A stretch of DNA of 64,000 bases from Musa acuminata AAA Group (GCF_036884655.1 NC_088347.1:12582001-12646000); one strand, 5' to 3'; numbered from the stretch's first letter, positions 45,791 to 58,938 are shown. Notes: a model not told the origin generated them from the sequence alone. Made by a program: numbers and translations.

Positions 45791-48700
45791 TCATCATATT
45801 TTTAGAAATATTTATCATCACAAGCTAGGAGTAAGAGATGGTACCTTGATAGTGGATGCTCAAGGCATATGACTAAAGATTCATCTCAATTCTCTAAACT
45901 CACTAGCTTAGACGAAGGATATGTCATATTCAGAGATAACAATAAAGGTAAAATCATTGGTAAAGGAACCATAGTTAACAAATCCAACTTCTTTATTTAA
46001 GATGTGTTATTGGTTGATGGCTTAAAGCATAACCTTTTGAGCATTAGTCAATTGTGTGATAAATGATACATCATTAGATTTGAATCCAATGCTTGCATTA
46101 TTGAAAAACCACACAAAAACATATCTATGATTACCCTAAAACAAAATAATGCATATACTATCGATATTGATGATCTTTGTAATTAAATATGCTTTTCGGT
46201 TTTGAATGACGATGCTTTGCTTTGGCATAGGAGATTAGGTCATGCTAGGATGAAACTAATCTCTCAAATTTCATCTAAAGAACTTATAAGAGGAATTCAT
46301 CACATAAAGTTCGTTAAAGACAATGTGTGTGATGCATGTCAACTAGGAAAATAAATAAATGGTAGTTTCAAACCAAAGAACCAAATAAGCACCTCTAGAC
46401 CATTGCAATTGATCCATATAGACTTGTTTAGACTAATTGCTACATCAAGCCTAGGAGGTAGTAAATACGCCTTTGTCATCGTACACTTGGACTTACTTCT
46501 TGGCACACAAAAGTGATTGCTTTAGGTATTTTTTTAAGTTTTGTAAACTTGTTAAAAATGAAAAGGATTTTATGATTTCATCAATTCGAAGTGATCATTG
46601 TGATGAATTTTAAAACTGTGATTTCTAAGATTTTTGTGAATCCAATGGATACAACCATAATTTCTTTACTCCAATAAATCCTCAACAAAATGGAGTAGTA
46701 GAAAGAAAAAATAGAAACTTACAAGAAATGACAAGAACCATGTTGAACAAACATAGCCTACCTAAATATTTTTGGGCCGAAGCCATCAATACGACATGCT
46801 ATGTCATGAATAGGATTCTAGTAAGACCATTACTTTCCAAAACACCTTATGAATTATAGAACAACAAAAAACCCAATGTTTCATATTTTAAAGTTTTTTA
46901 TTGTAAATGTTTTTTCTTGAACGAAAGAGATGCCTTAGGAAAATTTGATGCAAAATCCGATGAAGAGATTTTTCTTAGCTATTCTTCAATTTCTAAGGCC
47001 TTTCGTATTTTTAACAAAAGAACTTTGGTTATAGAAGAGTCTATTAATGTTGTGTTTAATGAAGTTTTCGAAGTTAAGAAAAATGATTTTGGTGATGATG
47101 TTAATTTTGATGCTTTGAATTTAAATGAAACCCTTTCTTTACCTAGCAACTTGGATGCATCTTCTTCTAAAATATCTTTACCCAAGGAATGAAAGTATGT
47201 AGATGTTCATCCTAAGGAGCTAATCATAGGAGATACATCAAAAAGGGTTCAAACTCATTATTCTCTTAAGAATTTTTGTACCAATGTCATTTTTCTCTCC
47301 CAAATTGAACCTAAATGCATTGACGAGGCCTTGAAAGATGATTCATGGGTTATCGCAATGCAAGAAGAGTTGAATCAATTTGAGAGAAATGAGATATGAA
47401 AGCTTGTTCCTAGGCCGAATGATCATTTAGTTATCAGTACTAAATGGGTCTTTAGAAACATGCAAGATGAATTTGGTATCGTAGGCTAGATTAGTGGCCA
47501 AGAGTTTTAACCAAGAAGAAGGTATCGATTATGAAGAAACCTTCGTTCCTGTGATACAATTAGAAGCCATAAGGATACTCCTTGCCTATGCTAGTAGTAA
47601 TAATTTTAAGTTATTTTAAACGAATATTAAAAGTACTTTTCTTAATGACTTTATTTCCGTAGAAGTTTATATTGAACAACCTCCCAGATTTGAGAATGAT
47701 AATTTCCCTAATCATATGTTTAAATTGACTAAAGCTCTCTATAAATTGAAACAAGCGCAAAGGGCTTAGTGTGAGAGACTTAACTCATTTCTTATTCAAA
47801 ATAATTTCTCTAAAGGCAAGGTCGATACCATATTATTTTTTAAAAATTTTAAAAATAATTTTTTTATTGTTCAAATTTATGTTGATGATATTATTTTCGA
47901 TTCCACGAATGAATTTTTATGTGAATCATTTGCAAAGAGTATGAGTCTAGAGTTTGAAATGAGTTTGATGGGGGAACTAACCTTCTTTTTAGGTTTACAA
48001 ATCAAATAACTTAATGATGGTATTTTCTTAGTCAAACAAAGTATGAATTAGACTTATTAAAATGGTTTAATATGGATAGTTCAAAGGCTATCAATACTCC
48101 TATGAGTACCTCCACCAAATTAGATATTGACGAAAGTGGAGAAAGCTTTGATAAAAAAGATTATAGGGGCATGATAGGTAGCTTACTATACCTCACTACA
48201 ACTAGATCGGACATCATGTTTAGTGTAGGACTTTGTGTTAGGTTTCAATCTAATCCTAAAATATCTCATCTTAAAATAATTAAAATAATTCTTAGATATC
48301 TTAAAGGAACCAATAATCAAGGATTATTGTATCCAAAATCTGAGAACTTTGAACTAATTACTTATGTTGATGTGGATTTTGCTGGATGTAGAACAGGTAG
48401 AAAAAGTACATCCGGAACTTGTCAATTCTTAGGTCATGCACTTGTCTCTTGGTCTTCCAAGAAGCAAAACTCAGTTGCACTATCTATAAGTGAAGCCGAA
48501 TACATATCGATAAGTGCATGTTGTGAACAAGTTATATGGATGAAAAATATATTAGAAGATTATAAGATACACCTTAAGAATATTCCTATAAAATGTGATA
48601 ACACAAGTGCAATATGTTTAACGAAAAATTATATTCAACACTCTAGAACTAAACATATTGACATTAGGTATCACTTTATATGAGATCATGTCAATAATCA

Positions 48701-48827
48701 TGATCTAATCCTAGAGTTTATTGATATGAAATATCAATTAGTTGACATCTTTACACAACCTTTCAATGAAGAACAATTTGATTTTATTAGAAGAGAAATA
48801 GGAATGTTAAGTTGTCCAAATACATGA
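45791..48827 (+). pseudogene. pol: Pol of SV-C, decayed
   Basis: Protease (LDSGCSRHM read across frames near 45850), integrase (LWHRRLGHARM near 46220, QNGVVERKNR near 46690), reverse transcriptase (VDDIIF near 47885) and RNase H (SEAEYIS, TKHIDIRYHFI) are all recognisable in order. Many stops and frameshifts break them. The longest clean piece is the RNase H part at 48072-48683. Confidence 0.88.
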
Positions 48828-50140
48828 ATTTGATGTATATCTTTTCCGGACTTTCTCGATTCTTTAAAGCTTTCACGAAATTATTTCATAAATAAGGCTT
48901 TCATGAAATCTGAAATATGAATCTACTAGGTATCAAATTTATTTCATAAAAAAACTTAATGATGTTTGATACATGGATTTCATTGACAAATGCATCTCTC
49001 ACAAATTTTAGTCTTATAAATTTTTAATGAGAAATGGATTTGACATGATGCTCCTCTCATTATGAAGTTTTATTCATAAATTTTCCTTTTATGTGATACT
49101 CCTCTCCCATGAATTCTTCCTTATTCTTCTCATGAAAGATGAATTTTATGAATTCCAATGGATATCTTGATCCTTGAAAGATGAATTTTTGTGTATGATG
49201 ATTACTTACAAGAATGACGATTTGATTTCATATGATATTTTGGTTCAAATCATTTCACAAATTTGTTCTTAATGGATTCCCTCCTTACCTTCCTTCTTCT
49301 TTTTTATGCAAAGTTTTTGATGATAAAGGGGGAGAAGTTGATGGAATCTATCTTTTTAATGTTGATAACTTTTGATGTTGAGAACTTTTGAATGTTACCA
49401 TGCAACGATGTAATATCACTTGGATAAATTAGTGTGAAACTTGCATGAATTTTTACCACACTTGCATTATTAAATTGTTCTCCTTTTTGTTGATGACAAA
49501 GGGGGAGAAACAAGACCAAAATGTGATAAATTGATGACAAAATTAGCATTATAAATGTATGCAATGTATCCTATCGTAAATGCTTATCATAAATACTTGT
49601 ATGTGTTGTGAATGCTTGAAATATGATTGGTATCGTCAAATACAAATGCTTGAAACTTATCTAAAGGTGGCATGATTACTTACAAATGTTTTAATTCTTA
49701 GTATTATGCTTGATTTTGTATTAAAATGATAAATGTCCATCATGATTACCATGCTTTATTTTGTATTGGAACCATGCCTTAATTTGATGAATCATCATTT
49801 AAAAAAAAAAACTTAATCTTGAAAATTTCATATTTGAAATTTCTATCACATAAAAAAATGATGATTGTTTATCATCTTTCTATATTGGACTTAAAAATGG
49901 ATATCATGTGACATCATTTTTATTGATAAATATGTGGCATCGTATATTGAGATTGGTAAATCATGATAAGAATCATAATGTGTAAGTTGATAAGTTTAAA
50001 TGAATTTAACTTATCGGTTTGATGCTTGAATTCAAAAGCCTTGAATTCAAGAATGTCTTTTCTCAAGTATGGCATATAGATAGGGGGAGTTAAGGTTAAC
50101 CTCGTCATTAATTGATTGCTATCATAAAAAAGGGGGAGAT
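48828..50140 (+). other. SV-C non-coding tail
   Basis: The tail is AT-rich. Polypurine-like sites lie near 49318-49332, 49493-49508 and 50082-50092, with the true tract at 50126-50140. There is no GAAGCAAAA/TTGCTAGC tract and no envelope-like ORF. Confidence 0.7.
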
Positions 50141-51438
50141 TGTTGAATCTCAGATTTTGATGATGAAATCAATTGTAAATTGTTTGATCTAATCTATATG
50201 TTGAGAAAATTGTGCAAGATTAACTATGACAGTAGTAAGACATAAGTAGGTGTCATGTTGGAGTCAAGATCGAGATATCGTTGAGAGTTCAAGAGTTCGT
50301 CGGAAGTCTAGATGCTCATTTGAAGTTCTATCGGAACCAACCGAGAAGTCCAAGAGCTTGCCAAAGAAGCTCGTCGAAACTTACTAAGAAGATCGTTGTA
50401 AATTCTAGGAGCTTGTTGGGAGTTTGTCGGAATATTGCCGGGAGTTCGTCGGAAGTTCGCCGAAAGATCGCTGAAAGCTCGCTGGAAGAGCAATTGACGT
50501 ACCAGAACAAGAGTGCTTTAATTATGTCTTAATTATTGTAGTTAAACCGAAAATTGAGTTAGGATTGGGAGGTAATCCCACTAACTTAATTAGGGGCCAA
50601 CTAGGCCCTTAACAGGGATGAATTGGGTCAGATTGAACATCCCATTTAGCACCTGAAATCATAGCCGACAGTGGCATCGCTTGGGAGACCTAGTCTCCTA
50701 AGTGGCCAGGGCGGTGGTACCACTAGCAATTAATGCTGCCAGTAGTAGTACCGCCCATGTCAAGCGGTGGTACCACTAGAGCTCGATCTCCGAGCTCTGT
50801 CAAGTAGTCGTACCGCCTAGATTTGGCGATGGTACCACCTAGTGTCAGGTGTCCAGAGATTGTACCACCCAATAATGGCAGAGGTACCGCTAGTACCCCA
50901 AAATCTAGGGATATAACACTTTTTGGCTCCAATTCTAAAGCCATTTGGGGCCTATAAATACCCCACCCTTTTCTGCATGAAAGTGCACAAAAGCATTTAT
51001 ATAATCTTGAATTTTTGAGTGTTAAAGTGTTGCAAAAAGTGCTAGAGTCCTCCTCCTCCCTTTCTAAGTATTGAGATCATTCAAGAGAGGTGTGAGACTT
51101 ATAAGGGTTATCTCCTAAACCCGTGAAAAGGAGAAAGCACTGTAAAAGGTGGTTGGACTTGGCCTATTAAAGGAAAGCCATTAGTAGACGCCAATGACCT
51201 CGACGGAGGAGGAATCCGAAAGTGGATGTAGGTCACAATGATCGAACCACTTTAAATTCTAGTTTACATTTCATTTTGAGCAAGTTACCTTTCTTACAAA
51301 CTACTTTACCTTCTTATTGCTTTCTCTACGCTCCCATATGATTTCAAGTTAAAATCTTTACGAAATGATTTTCATTGGAATCAGATTTAATCGAAACAAA
51401 GACTTTTGAAATGGGAAAGTTTTCCACTGCACTAATTC
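50141..51438 (+). repeat. SV-C 3' LTR, truncated at its end
   Basis: It begins TGTTGAATCTCAG. The palindromes (GGT centre, partly decayed) are at about 50670-50895 and TATAAATA at 50953-50960. It breaks off after GCACTAATTC, about 30 bases short of the expected end. Confidence 0.88.
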
Positions 51439-53860
51439 TTTCATGGAGAAGTGTCTAGATAACCAAGCCTTTACTATGGATAGCATTCCTATATCATTCT
51501 CAATGATCAGGATATCATCCATATATAACATCAAGAAGGTGATAACGCTCCCACTTACCATCCATATATAACATAAGGCTCATCTTCGTTCTTAACGAAG
51601 TTATAAGATCTGATTGCCTCATCAAATCTTATGTTCTAACTTTAAGAAGCTTGCTTTAGTCGATAAATAGATCTAAGCAACCTGTACACCTTATCTGGGT
51701 ACTTCTTGGACATGAATCCCTCAGGCTGTATCATATAAACCTCCTACTCGAGGTTGCTATTGAGGAATACAATTTTCACGTCTATCTACTAGATCTCATA
51801 ATCATAGTGTGCTATAATAGCCAATAGAATTTGGACCTATGTAAAGTTAGAACTTGTGTGTTAGGTACCTGAATAGACTCGGGCTGTAGAGTGGTGCTTG
51901 AGCTAGGTTCTCCAACCTCATTCAATTCTATCATGCTCCCATTGTCTCTGCCATGAATGTGATCCTTCTCAAGGAACACTGCTCTCTTGGCTACAAAGAC
52001 CTTTTGGTACTTGAGATGATAGAAATAATACCGAAAAGTTTTCTTGGGGTATCCCACGAACATGCACCGATTCATCCTCGATTCCAACTTATCGGGGTTG
52101 TGTCTTTTAACATAGGCAGGGCAGCCCCAAATCTTAACAACCTTAAGATTGGGCTTCTTCACTTTCTATATCTTATATGGTGTAGATACTACCGACTTAG
52201 TTAGAACTTTATTCAGAAGATAAGCTGTAGTCTCTAGAGCATATCCCTAGAATGAGATGGGTAGGTCAGCGAAACTCATCATAGACCGTACCATGTCTAA
52301 CAGCGTATGATTCCTCCTTTCAGAGACACCTTTGAGTTGAGGTGTATAAGAAGGTGTCCATTGGGATAGAATCCCATGGTCCTTGAGGAACTAGGTAAAC
52401 TCTGTACTTAAGTATTCACCTCCTCGATCTGATTGAAGAGTCTTGATACTCTTGCCAATTTGGTTCTCCACTTCATTCTTATACTATTTGAATTTCTCAA
52501 AGGCCTCGGACTTATAATTTATTAAGTACACCTATCCATACCTTGAGAAATCATCAGTAAAGGTAATGAAGTAGGAGTAACCACCAATGGCATGAGTTGA
52601 CATGGGTCCACATACATCACTATATATGAGTTCTAGCAACTCAGTGCCTCTTTCTCTAGTTCCACTAAATGGAGAGTTGGTCAGTATTCCATGAAGGCAA
52701 GGCTCATAAGTTGCATATTACTCTTAGTCGAATGGATCTAGATATCTATCCTTTAACAACTTTTGAATCCTTCCCTCATTGATGTGACCTAGCCTACAAT
52801 GTCATAGGTATGCACTGTTCACCTCATCTCATTTCCTCTTGAACACACCTATATTCATGATATATGGAGTAGTGTCTAGCACAAACATATCATTAAGCAA
52901 TATTCCTCTTACCAATCCCCTTGGCTTTGCTAAAATCTACAACAAATTGTAGATGTGATAAGCAATTCTAATATCCAATACCAATGCACTATCATAAAAA
53001 TCTAACTGGAGACTGATCATGAATGTACTTGAAGCTTCTCTAAACTTCTATTTTATCCTCTTTGCAAGGTACTCTTTGTAGTTCCTCTTTTAGTGCCCAT
53101 CTTTTCTATAGTGGAAGCACTAGCCTTTGTCCTTTGCCAATTCTTTCTTAGCAACCTTTGCTTTACCTGGTCTGCCCTTGTCCTTGCCCTTCTTAAGGAA
53201 CTTTTCTGCTTTTCTTTTCTTTATGGTCTCACTAGTGTAGAGAACTAGCTTTTCTTTCTTAATAGTGCTCTCTGCCTCCCTCAACATATTGAGGAGCTAT
53301 GGGAGAGTTACCTCAAGCTTATTCATATTAAAATTCATTATGAACTGTGAAAAAGAATTTGGTAGGGATTGAAGCACAAGATCTATACAGAACTTATCCT
53401 CTAGGACCATTCCTAGACCTGTGAGTTTCTTTATCCACTCAATCATATTTAGGATATGGTTCTGAACCGGTATCCCCTCAGTCATCCTAGTACGAAATAG
53501 GCTCTTGGATATCTCATATCGTTGAGTCCTTCCCTGTTCTTCAAATAGTTTGTAGACATGTAGGAGAATGAATCTAACATCCATCTTTTCATGCTGTTTC
53601 TATAACTCAATAGTTATAGAGCCCAACATGTAACATTGAGCAAGAGTGGAGTCATCAATGTACTTCATATAGCGAGTGATCTTATCCTCATTTGCCCCTT
53701 CCTCGGGTGTAGGCATCACTATATCAATGACGTATGTGATTTTCTCTACTGTGAGAACAATTCTAAGTTGCGGAGCCAATCTGTATAATTTAGACCAATG
53801 AGGCGGTTGACATTAAGTATACCACGTAAGAGATTTGAAAGCAACATTGTCTGAAAATAA
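51439..53860 (-). pseudogene. Copia H: broken gag-pol of a different Ty1-copia lineage
   Basis: Reading leftwards from 53860, a Tnt1-like gag comes first (QGRTQRYEISKSLFRTRM, LVLQSLPNSFSQF), then a zinc-knuckle remnant near 53100. Integrase follows with YSDVCGPM, LQSDRGGEYLS and ERRNHTLLDM, then PNLKVVKIWGCPAYVKRHNP near 52140. A reverse transcriptase remnant with YMDDILI lies near 51510. Part of the N-terminal reverse transcriptase is missing. The frame has many stops and ends abruptly at HFSMKE against the SV-C LTR. RNase H and the 3' LTR are gone. No domain is close to the Sirevirus copies. Confidence 0.85.
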
Positions 53861-54347
53861 AAATATAGCAGAAATGAATAACATGCAGATTTTGTAAAAA
53901 ATAAACAATCAAAATATGAACTTCTATCTTAATATACTCCCACTATTTTACTTGTGAGTCATACGACACCCTCAACATGTGAAACGGAAGTCTCCGGCAG
54001 AGTTCTACTGGGGATCAGGATCTAATCAGTATCTTAGTGTAACCTCGAGGGACTTGACCAATCACACTAAGCTTGAAAGGTAGGCAACTTTTTCCGATCA
54101 CAACTCCTTGTGATTCCCATCCTATTCGGCCTTCGAATCACCATGGTCTCAAGGGACTTGACCAACCATGATGTTTGGTTAAGTCAATACCATCGTTACA
54201 AGATTAGTCTGATTCGATGATATACCCTCGAGGGACTCGACCAAGCATACCATATCCTCAGGTCACCGGTGACATTTCTATATCATAGTCAAGATAGCGA
54301 ATCATGATATAGGTAAGCCTCGAGGGACTCGATTGCTAGTCATAGGT
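53861..54347 (-). repeat. Upstream region of copia H with four CTCGAGGGACT repeats
   Basis: CCTCGAGGGACTTGACCAA-type words occur at about 54043-54060, 54146-54164, 54225-54244 and 54319-54335, spaced 80-103 bp. They lie between the gag start and the neighbouring LTR. I see no coding capacity. Confidence 0.6.
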
Positions 54348-55862
54348 GCCCAGAAAGCCAATCGCGTGAGTGATGGCACGTGTGACTTGATACGAAATCT
54401 TTTTGCTTATTATATTTTAGCATTTATCACTTTATATTAACTATTGCATATATGCATATATATAATGTGATGTCCTTGGATCTATGCAATGGAAATCATA
54501 TCGTGATGAGATCACGATAATGAGACCGATTCGCCTTTAAGTTACTCGAGAGGGATATCGAGATACCCAAACAGACTGTTGTGCTATATACCCATCCATA
54601 TGATGGATGCAGTTGGTCTCATAGCTGCTCGTGTGGGGACACTAGGGATACAATACAGGTGCTTATTGGAGAATGAGTTCACTGATTGATCTGCTTACGA
54701 AATGCTAGATGGTTGATGATACCTTATTGTTAAATAGCGATTTCGTAGTCCCAATGGTATATCTGGTCCTTAGACTTGAGACACCAAGGATGTCCTGTAT
54801 GAGTGCTCCATTCTTTGATACCGGACTTATAGGTTTGGATGTCCTAGATCTTGTACAGCCGGTCATTGAGAGTGGTAGTCAACCTTACAAGGGCTATTAA
54901 GTGTCAATAGAGGATCATCCACTCTCGGTGTCATGAGAGGAATATCCAATGTGTTCTTGCTCAGATAAATCCCTAGCTAGGGTCATTCGGATCGAGAGAG
55001 AAAGAGTTCTCTTGGAGAATCCAATTAAAGTGAGACTTGAGTAGAAATCATATAGGTCTTTGACAGCATCATACCCAGTATACGGTAACTGAGGACAGAT
55101 AGGTTCAATGTCCCTTGTATTGTCTGGGGACTACGGTGTAGTGACCTAGTACATCCGTAGTCGATGAGTCGAGTGAACTATTATGGAGATAATAATTCAC
55201 TAAGCCAGAAGGAGTTCTAACAAGTATGACTCATGGCTAGCTCGATATTGAGCCTAGAGGGTCACACATATATGGTAGACACTACGATGAGTAGAGGTAC
55301 GAATATAAGATATCCGTTGGAGCCCCTTTCTTATTGGATATCCAAAAAGCCCTTGAATTATTGGACCCTATGGATGAGATCCAATAAGAGTCCATAAGAG
55401 ATTATTGGATAGAGATCCACTAATCTAAGAGGCTTGGGTAGTTGGATGCAGGTCCAATACCCAATAGGGGAGGATCCATTAGGGTTTGATAGGGGACCTT
55501 TGTAAATATGAGGGATTCAGTGGTTCATAGACTAGAGCCTTTGCTTGCCTCTCCTATTCTCCTCTCCCCTCTCCACCTCAAAGAAGGCCTGGAGTTTTGA
55601 GGAGCATCGTCGTAGTCCTATTGTGTGGATCACCGCTAGAGAGGAGAACGCTTGACCTCCTTCACCCTCTCCTAGAGATCTATAAGGATTTAGGGATATA
55701 CGATCTCCCTAGGTAACATAATCTATTATATACGCAGTTTTAAGTTTCACGGATTTTTACGCACCAATCTTCGCACGATGACGAACATATCTTTGGGAAT
55801 AGGGGATTTTGTTTTCTATTCTTTCGCTGTGCATGTGATGTTGCCCCCAAGATTTCCCAACA
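54348..55862 (+). repeat. LTR I-left, plus orientation
   Basis: It begins TGCCCAGAAAGCC and ends TTTCCCAACA. It is the inverted relative of 57341-58938. No primer site follows it. The five-base flanks (ATAGG and TCGAC) do not match, so it is not a clean solo LTR. Confidence 0.75.
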
Positions 55863-56280
55863 TCGACCAACTTAACCTACACCGAGAATCGGTCCCTACT
55901 TATAACGATGGAACACCACGTGGGTCAATCTAATTGCCTCACGTTTACCGACTTAATATTGTCGAGAGAGGGGTTTCTTTGATTTGGTCTCCTAGTCACA
56001 CATACATATTTAATATATATTTATATCATATGCAAATATATATATACATATCTAGTATGTGTATAAACAATCATACATCACATTAGCAATTACATCAGAT
56101 AAACATAGACCACAACCTACTGTGATTAGGCCCGAGCTAGTGGGCCTAATAAATCACATCAAGATCTATGTGTGTAACGATGCATCTCCATGCCCTGTGA
56201 TCATCCATCTCGTCATCGTCGGTTCTGTTGGCATCTCGACGCATCTCCATGCATCGCGATCGTCCGTCTCGTGGGTCCCG

Positions 56281-56600
56281 CTATTGCTTCCATGCTCCCA
56301 TTGCACCTTCTCGTGTGATTACAACTTAATCATAGGCACACAGATCTGATAATAAACGAGAAATATAATGGAGGCTCGCAGGCCTCAATAATAATAATCG
56401 CAAGTACACAAATCAAACGGTCCATGATTACAACTTAATCGCCCACTATTGCTTCCACGCTCCCATTGCACCTCTTCATCATGTGATTACAACTTAATCA
56501 TAGGCACACAGGCTCGATAATAAACGAGAAATAAAATAGAAGCTCCCAGGCTTCAATAATTATAATCACAAGTATACACATCAAATGGTCAATGATCATC
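56281..56600. repeat. Two-copy tandem repeat of about 165 bp
   Basis: Copies begin CTATTGCTTCCATGCTCCCA and CTATTGCTTCCACGCTCCCA at 56281 and 56446. They stay alignable with small changes for about 155 bp. Confidence 0.8.
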
Positions 56601-57320
56601 CGTCTATACATCAAACATCACATGTATAAATCATCATCATATATGACTACTAGATAATAATAAAATAATAATCAATTCAAATTTTTAATTAATTAATATT
56701 TTTTGAAATCAAGAATATGCAAGGAATTTTTTAAATTCTGAAGGGTATTTTCATAATTTTAAAAAAGACAGAACGAGAATTTCCCAAATTCATAGGGGCA
56801 AATATATCTTTTTCGAAAAAAACCCCTAATCCCCTTCTCCCTCTCTTATGATGCCGCCGTCGCCACCTTACTGGCGGCGGCCTATGCGGCGGGGGGCGAG
56901 GGCGTTGCCCCTGCCTGTAGGTGACTCGCCCGCGTGCGACGCCTCCGCCTCTACGGGGGGTCCTGCCTGCGGGAATGGTAGCTGTAGGCGCCACTGCCTT
57001 GCGGTGCCTCACCTTGCGGGAGCAGCTGCCGTAGGCAGCTCACCCCGCGGCACCTCTACCATCAAGCGCCACGGCCGCAGGCGTCGAGGCACACATGCGC
57101 AACGGCCACGGGCAGCGGTGCCTCTGCACGCGGGTTGCTAGTGGCAGCGCCAACGGGCTACTAGCCGTCGGTAGTAAGCTGCTGAACACAGATGGCAGCA
57201 CTGCCATCTGCAAGGGTAGCAATAGTTGCTGCTCATTCTCGCTTATGTGTCAACGATTTTGACACTAAAAGCTTCTTCAAAACATAATACACGCAGTTCA
57301 AAACCAATCTTTCACACGAA

Positions 57321-57339
57321 CAACCTGGTTTTGATACCA
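57321..57339 (-). promoter_or_regulatory. Primer-binding site of element I
   Basis: On the minus strand TGGTATCAAAACCAGGTTG follows the LTR end after one base. It matches the initiator-Met primer site TGGTATCAGAGCCAGGTT at all but two positions. Confidence 0.75.
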
Positions 57340-57340
57340 C

Positions 57341-58938
57341 TGTCGGAAAATCTTGGGGGCGACATCACATGCGCAATGAAAGAATAGAAAACAAAATCCA
57401 CAATTCCATAAAGATTTGTTTGTCGTCGTGCTAAGATTGGTGCACAAAAATTTACAAAATAGAAAACTGCATATAGTAAAGATTATGTTACCTAGGGAGA
57501 TCGTATATCCCTAAATCCTTGTAGATCTCTAAGAGAGGGTGAAGGAGGTCAATCGCCCTCCTCTCTAGTGATGATCCACATAGTAGCACTGTGATGATGC
57601 TCCTCAAAACTCCAGGCCTGCTTTGAAGTGGAGAGGGACAGGAGAATAGGAGAGGCAAGAAAAAGACACTAGCCTATGAACCACTGATTCCCTTCTATTT
57701 ATAAAGGTCCCCTGTCAACTTAACCCTAATGGATCCTTCCCTATTGGGTATTGGATCTCCATCCAACTATCCAAGCCTTTTAGATTAGTGGATCTCTATC
57801 CAATAATTTCTCATGGGTGCTTATTGGATCTTATCCATAAGATCTAATAATTTTAGGGGCTTATTGGATATCTAATAAGATAGGGGCTCTAGCGGATATC
57901 TTATATCCGAACCTCTACTCATTGCAATGCTTACCATATGTGTGTGACCCTCTAGGCCTATTATCGAGCTGGCCATGAGTCATACTTATCAGAACTCCCT
58001 CTGGCTCAGTGAATTATTATCTCTATAATAATTCACTCGACTCAACGACTATAGATGTACTAAGCCACTACGCCGCAGTCCCTAGACGATACAGGGGAAT
58101 CTAATCCATTGGATATGTCTATCCTCAATTACCATGTACCTATAGTCCCTCATCTATCTAATATCCCAAAGATCATATACCAGGCATGGTGCTGTCAAAC
58201 CCATACGGTTTTTACTCGAGTCTCGCTCTAATCGGATTCTCCCGGAGAACTCTTTCTCTCTCAATCCGAATGACCCTAGCTAAGTATTTGCCTAAGAAAG
58301 AATACATGGGATATTCCTCTCATGACACCAAGAGTGGATGATCCTCTATCGACACTCAATAGCCCTTGTAAGGTTGACTACCACTCCCAATGATCAGTTG
58401 TACTAGATCTGGGACATCCAAACCTATAAGTCTGGTATCAAAGAGTGGAGCACTCATAGAAAACATCCTTGGTGTCTCAAGTCTAAGGATCAAATACACC
58501 ACTAGGACTACGGAATCACTATCTGACAATCAGGCATTATCAACCATTCAGCATTTCGTAAGTAGATCAATTGGTGAACTCATTCTCCAATGAGCACCTG
58601 TACTATATCCCTAGTGTCCCCACATGAGCAACTATGAGACTAGCTATATTCATCATATAGATGGGTATACAGCACACTAGTTTGTCTGATTATCTCGATG
58701 TCCATCTCGAGTAACCTATGACCGGGATTATTTAGAATATGTGTTTAAAGGCGAATCAATCTCATTATCGTGATCTCATCACGATCCGATTCCTATTGCA
58801 CAGATCCAAGGACATCATAATATATACATACATATATGCAATATTCAATATAAAGTGATAAATTCTAAAATATAATAAGCAAAAAGAATACGTGTCAAGT
58901 CACATGTGCCATCACTTACGTGATTGGCTTGTAGGGCA
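57341..58938 (-). repeat. LTR I-right, minus orientation (5' LTR)
   Basis: On the minus strand it begins TGCCCTACAAGCC and ends GATTTTCCGACA. TATAAATA lies on the minus strand near 57700. By eye it shares roughly 85-90% identity with I-left in inverted orientation. Confidence 0.78.

Larger units (their letters stand above)
18532..51438 (+). mobile_element. SV-C: old Sirevirus with gag and pol, host of the nest
   Basis: The 5' LTR is 18532-19763 plus 44042-44168, split by SV-D. The interior is 44169-50140 and the 3' LTR 50141-51438. Removal of SV-D and one copy of its target duplication restores a continuous LTR that matches the 3' LTR across the breakpoint (CATATG..TTTCAAGTTAAAATC). The 3' LTR stops at GCACTAATTC, short of its terminal C-run and CA end, and joins copia H in the middle of a reverse transcriptase. 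Gag and pol have many stops and frameshifts, so this is the oldest element of the nest. Confidence 0.88.
55863..57340 (-). other. Spacer between the inverted LTRs; leader side of element I
   Basis: The primer site at the right end shows that this is the internal side of the right LTR. A GC-rich block at about 56840-57240 resembles a captured gene 5' end but no protein family is recognisable. A 165-bp tandem repeat (56281-56445 and 56446 to about 56600) and AT-rich sequence fill the rest. No gag or pol motif was seen. Confidence 0.55.

Noticed and set aside
54709..54900. 63-codon ORF in LTR I-left, and similar small ORFs at 58390-58593
   Set aside because: They lie inside LTRs and are not conserved between the two inverted copies.
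54348..55862. Simple solo LTR or partner LTR of element I
   Set aside because: The orientation is opposite to the right LTR, and the flanking five bases do not match each other or the flank at 58939.
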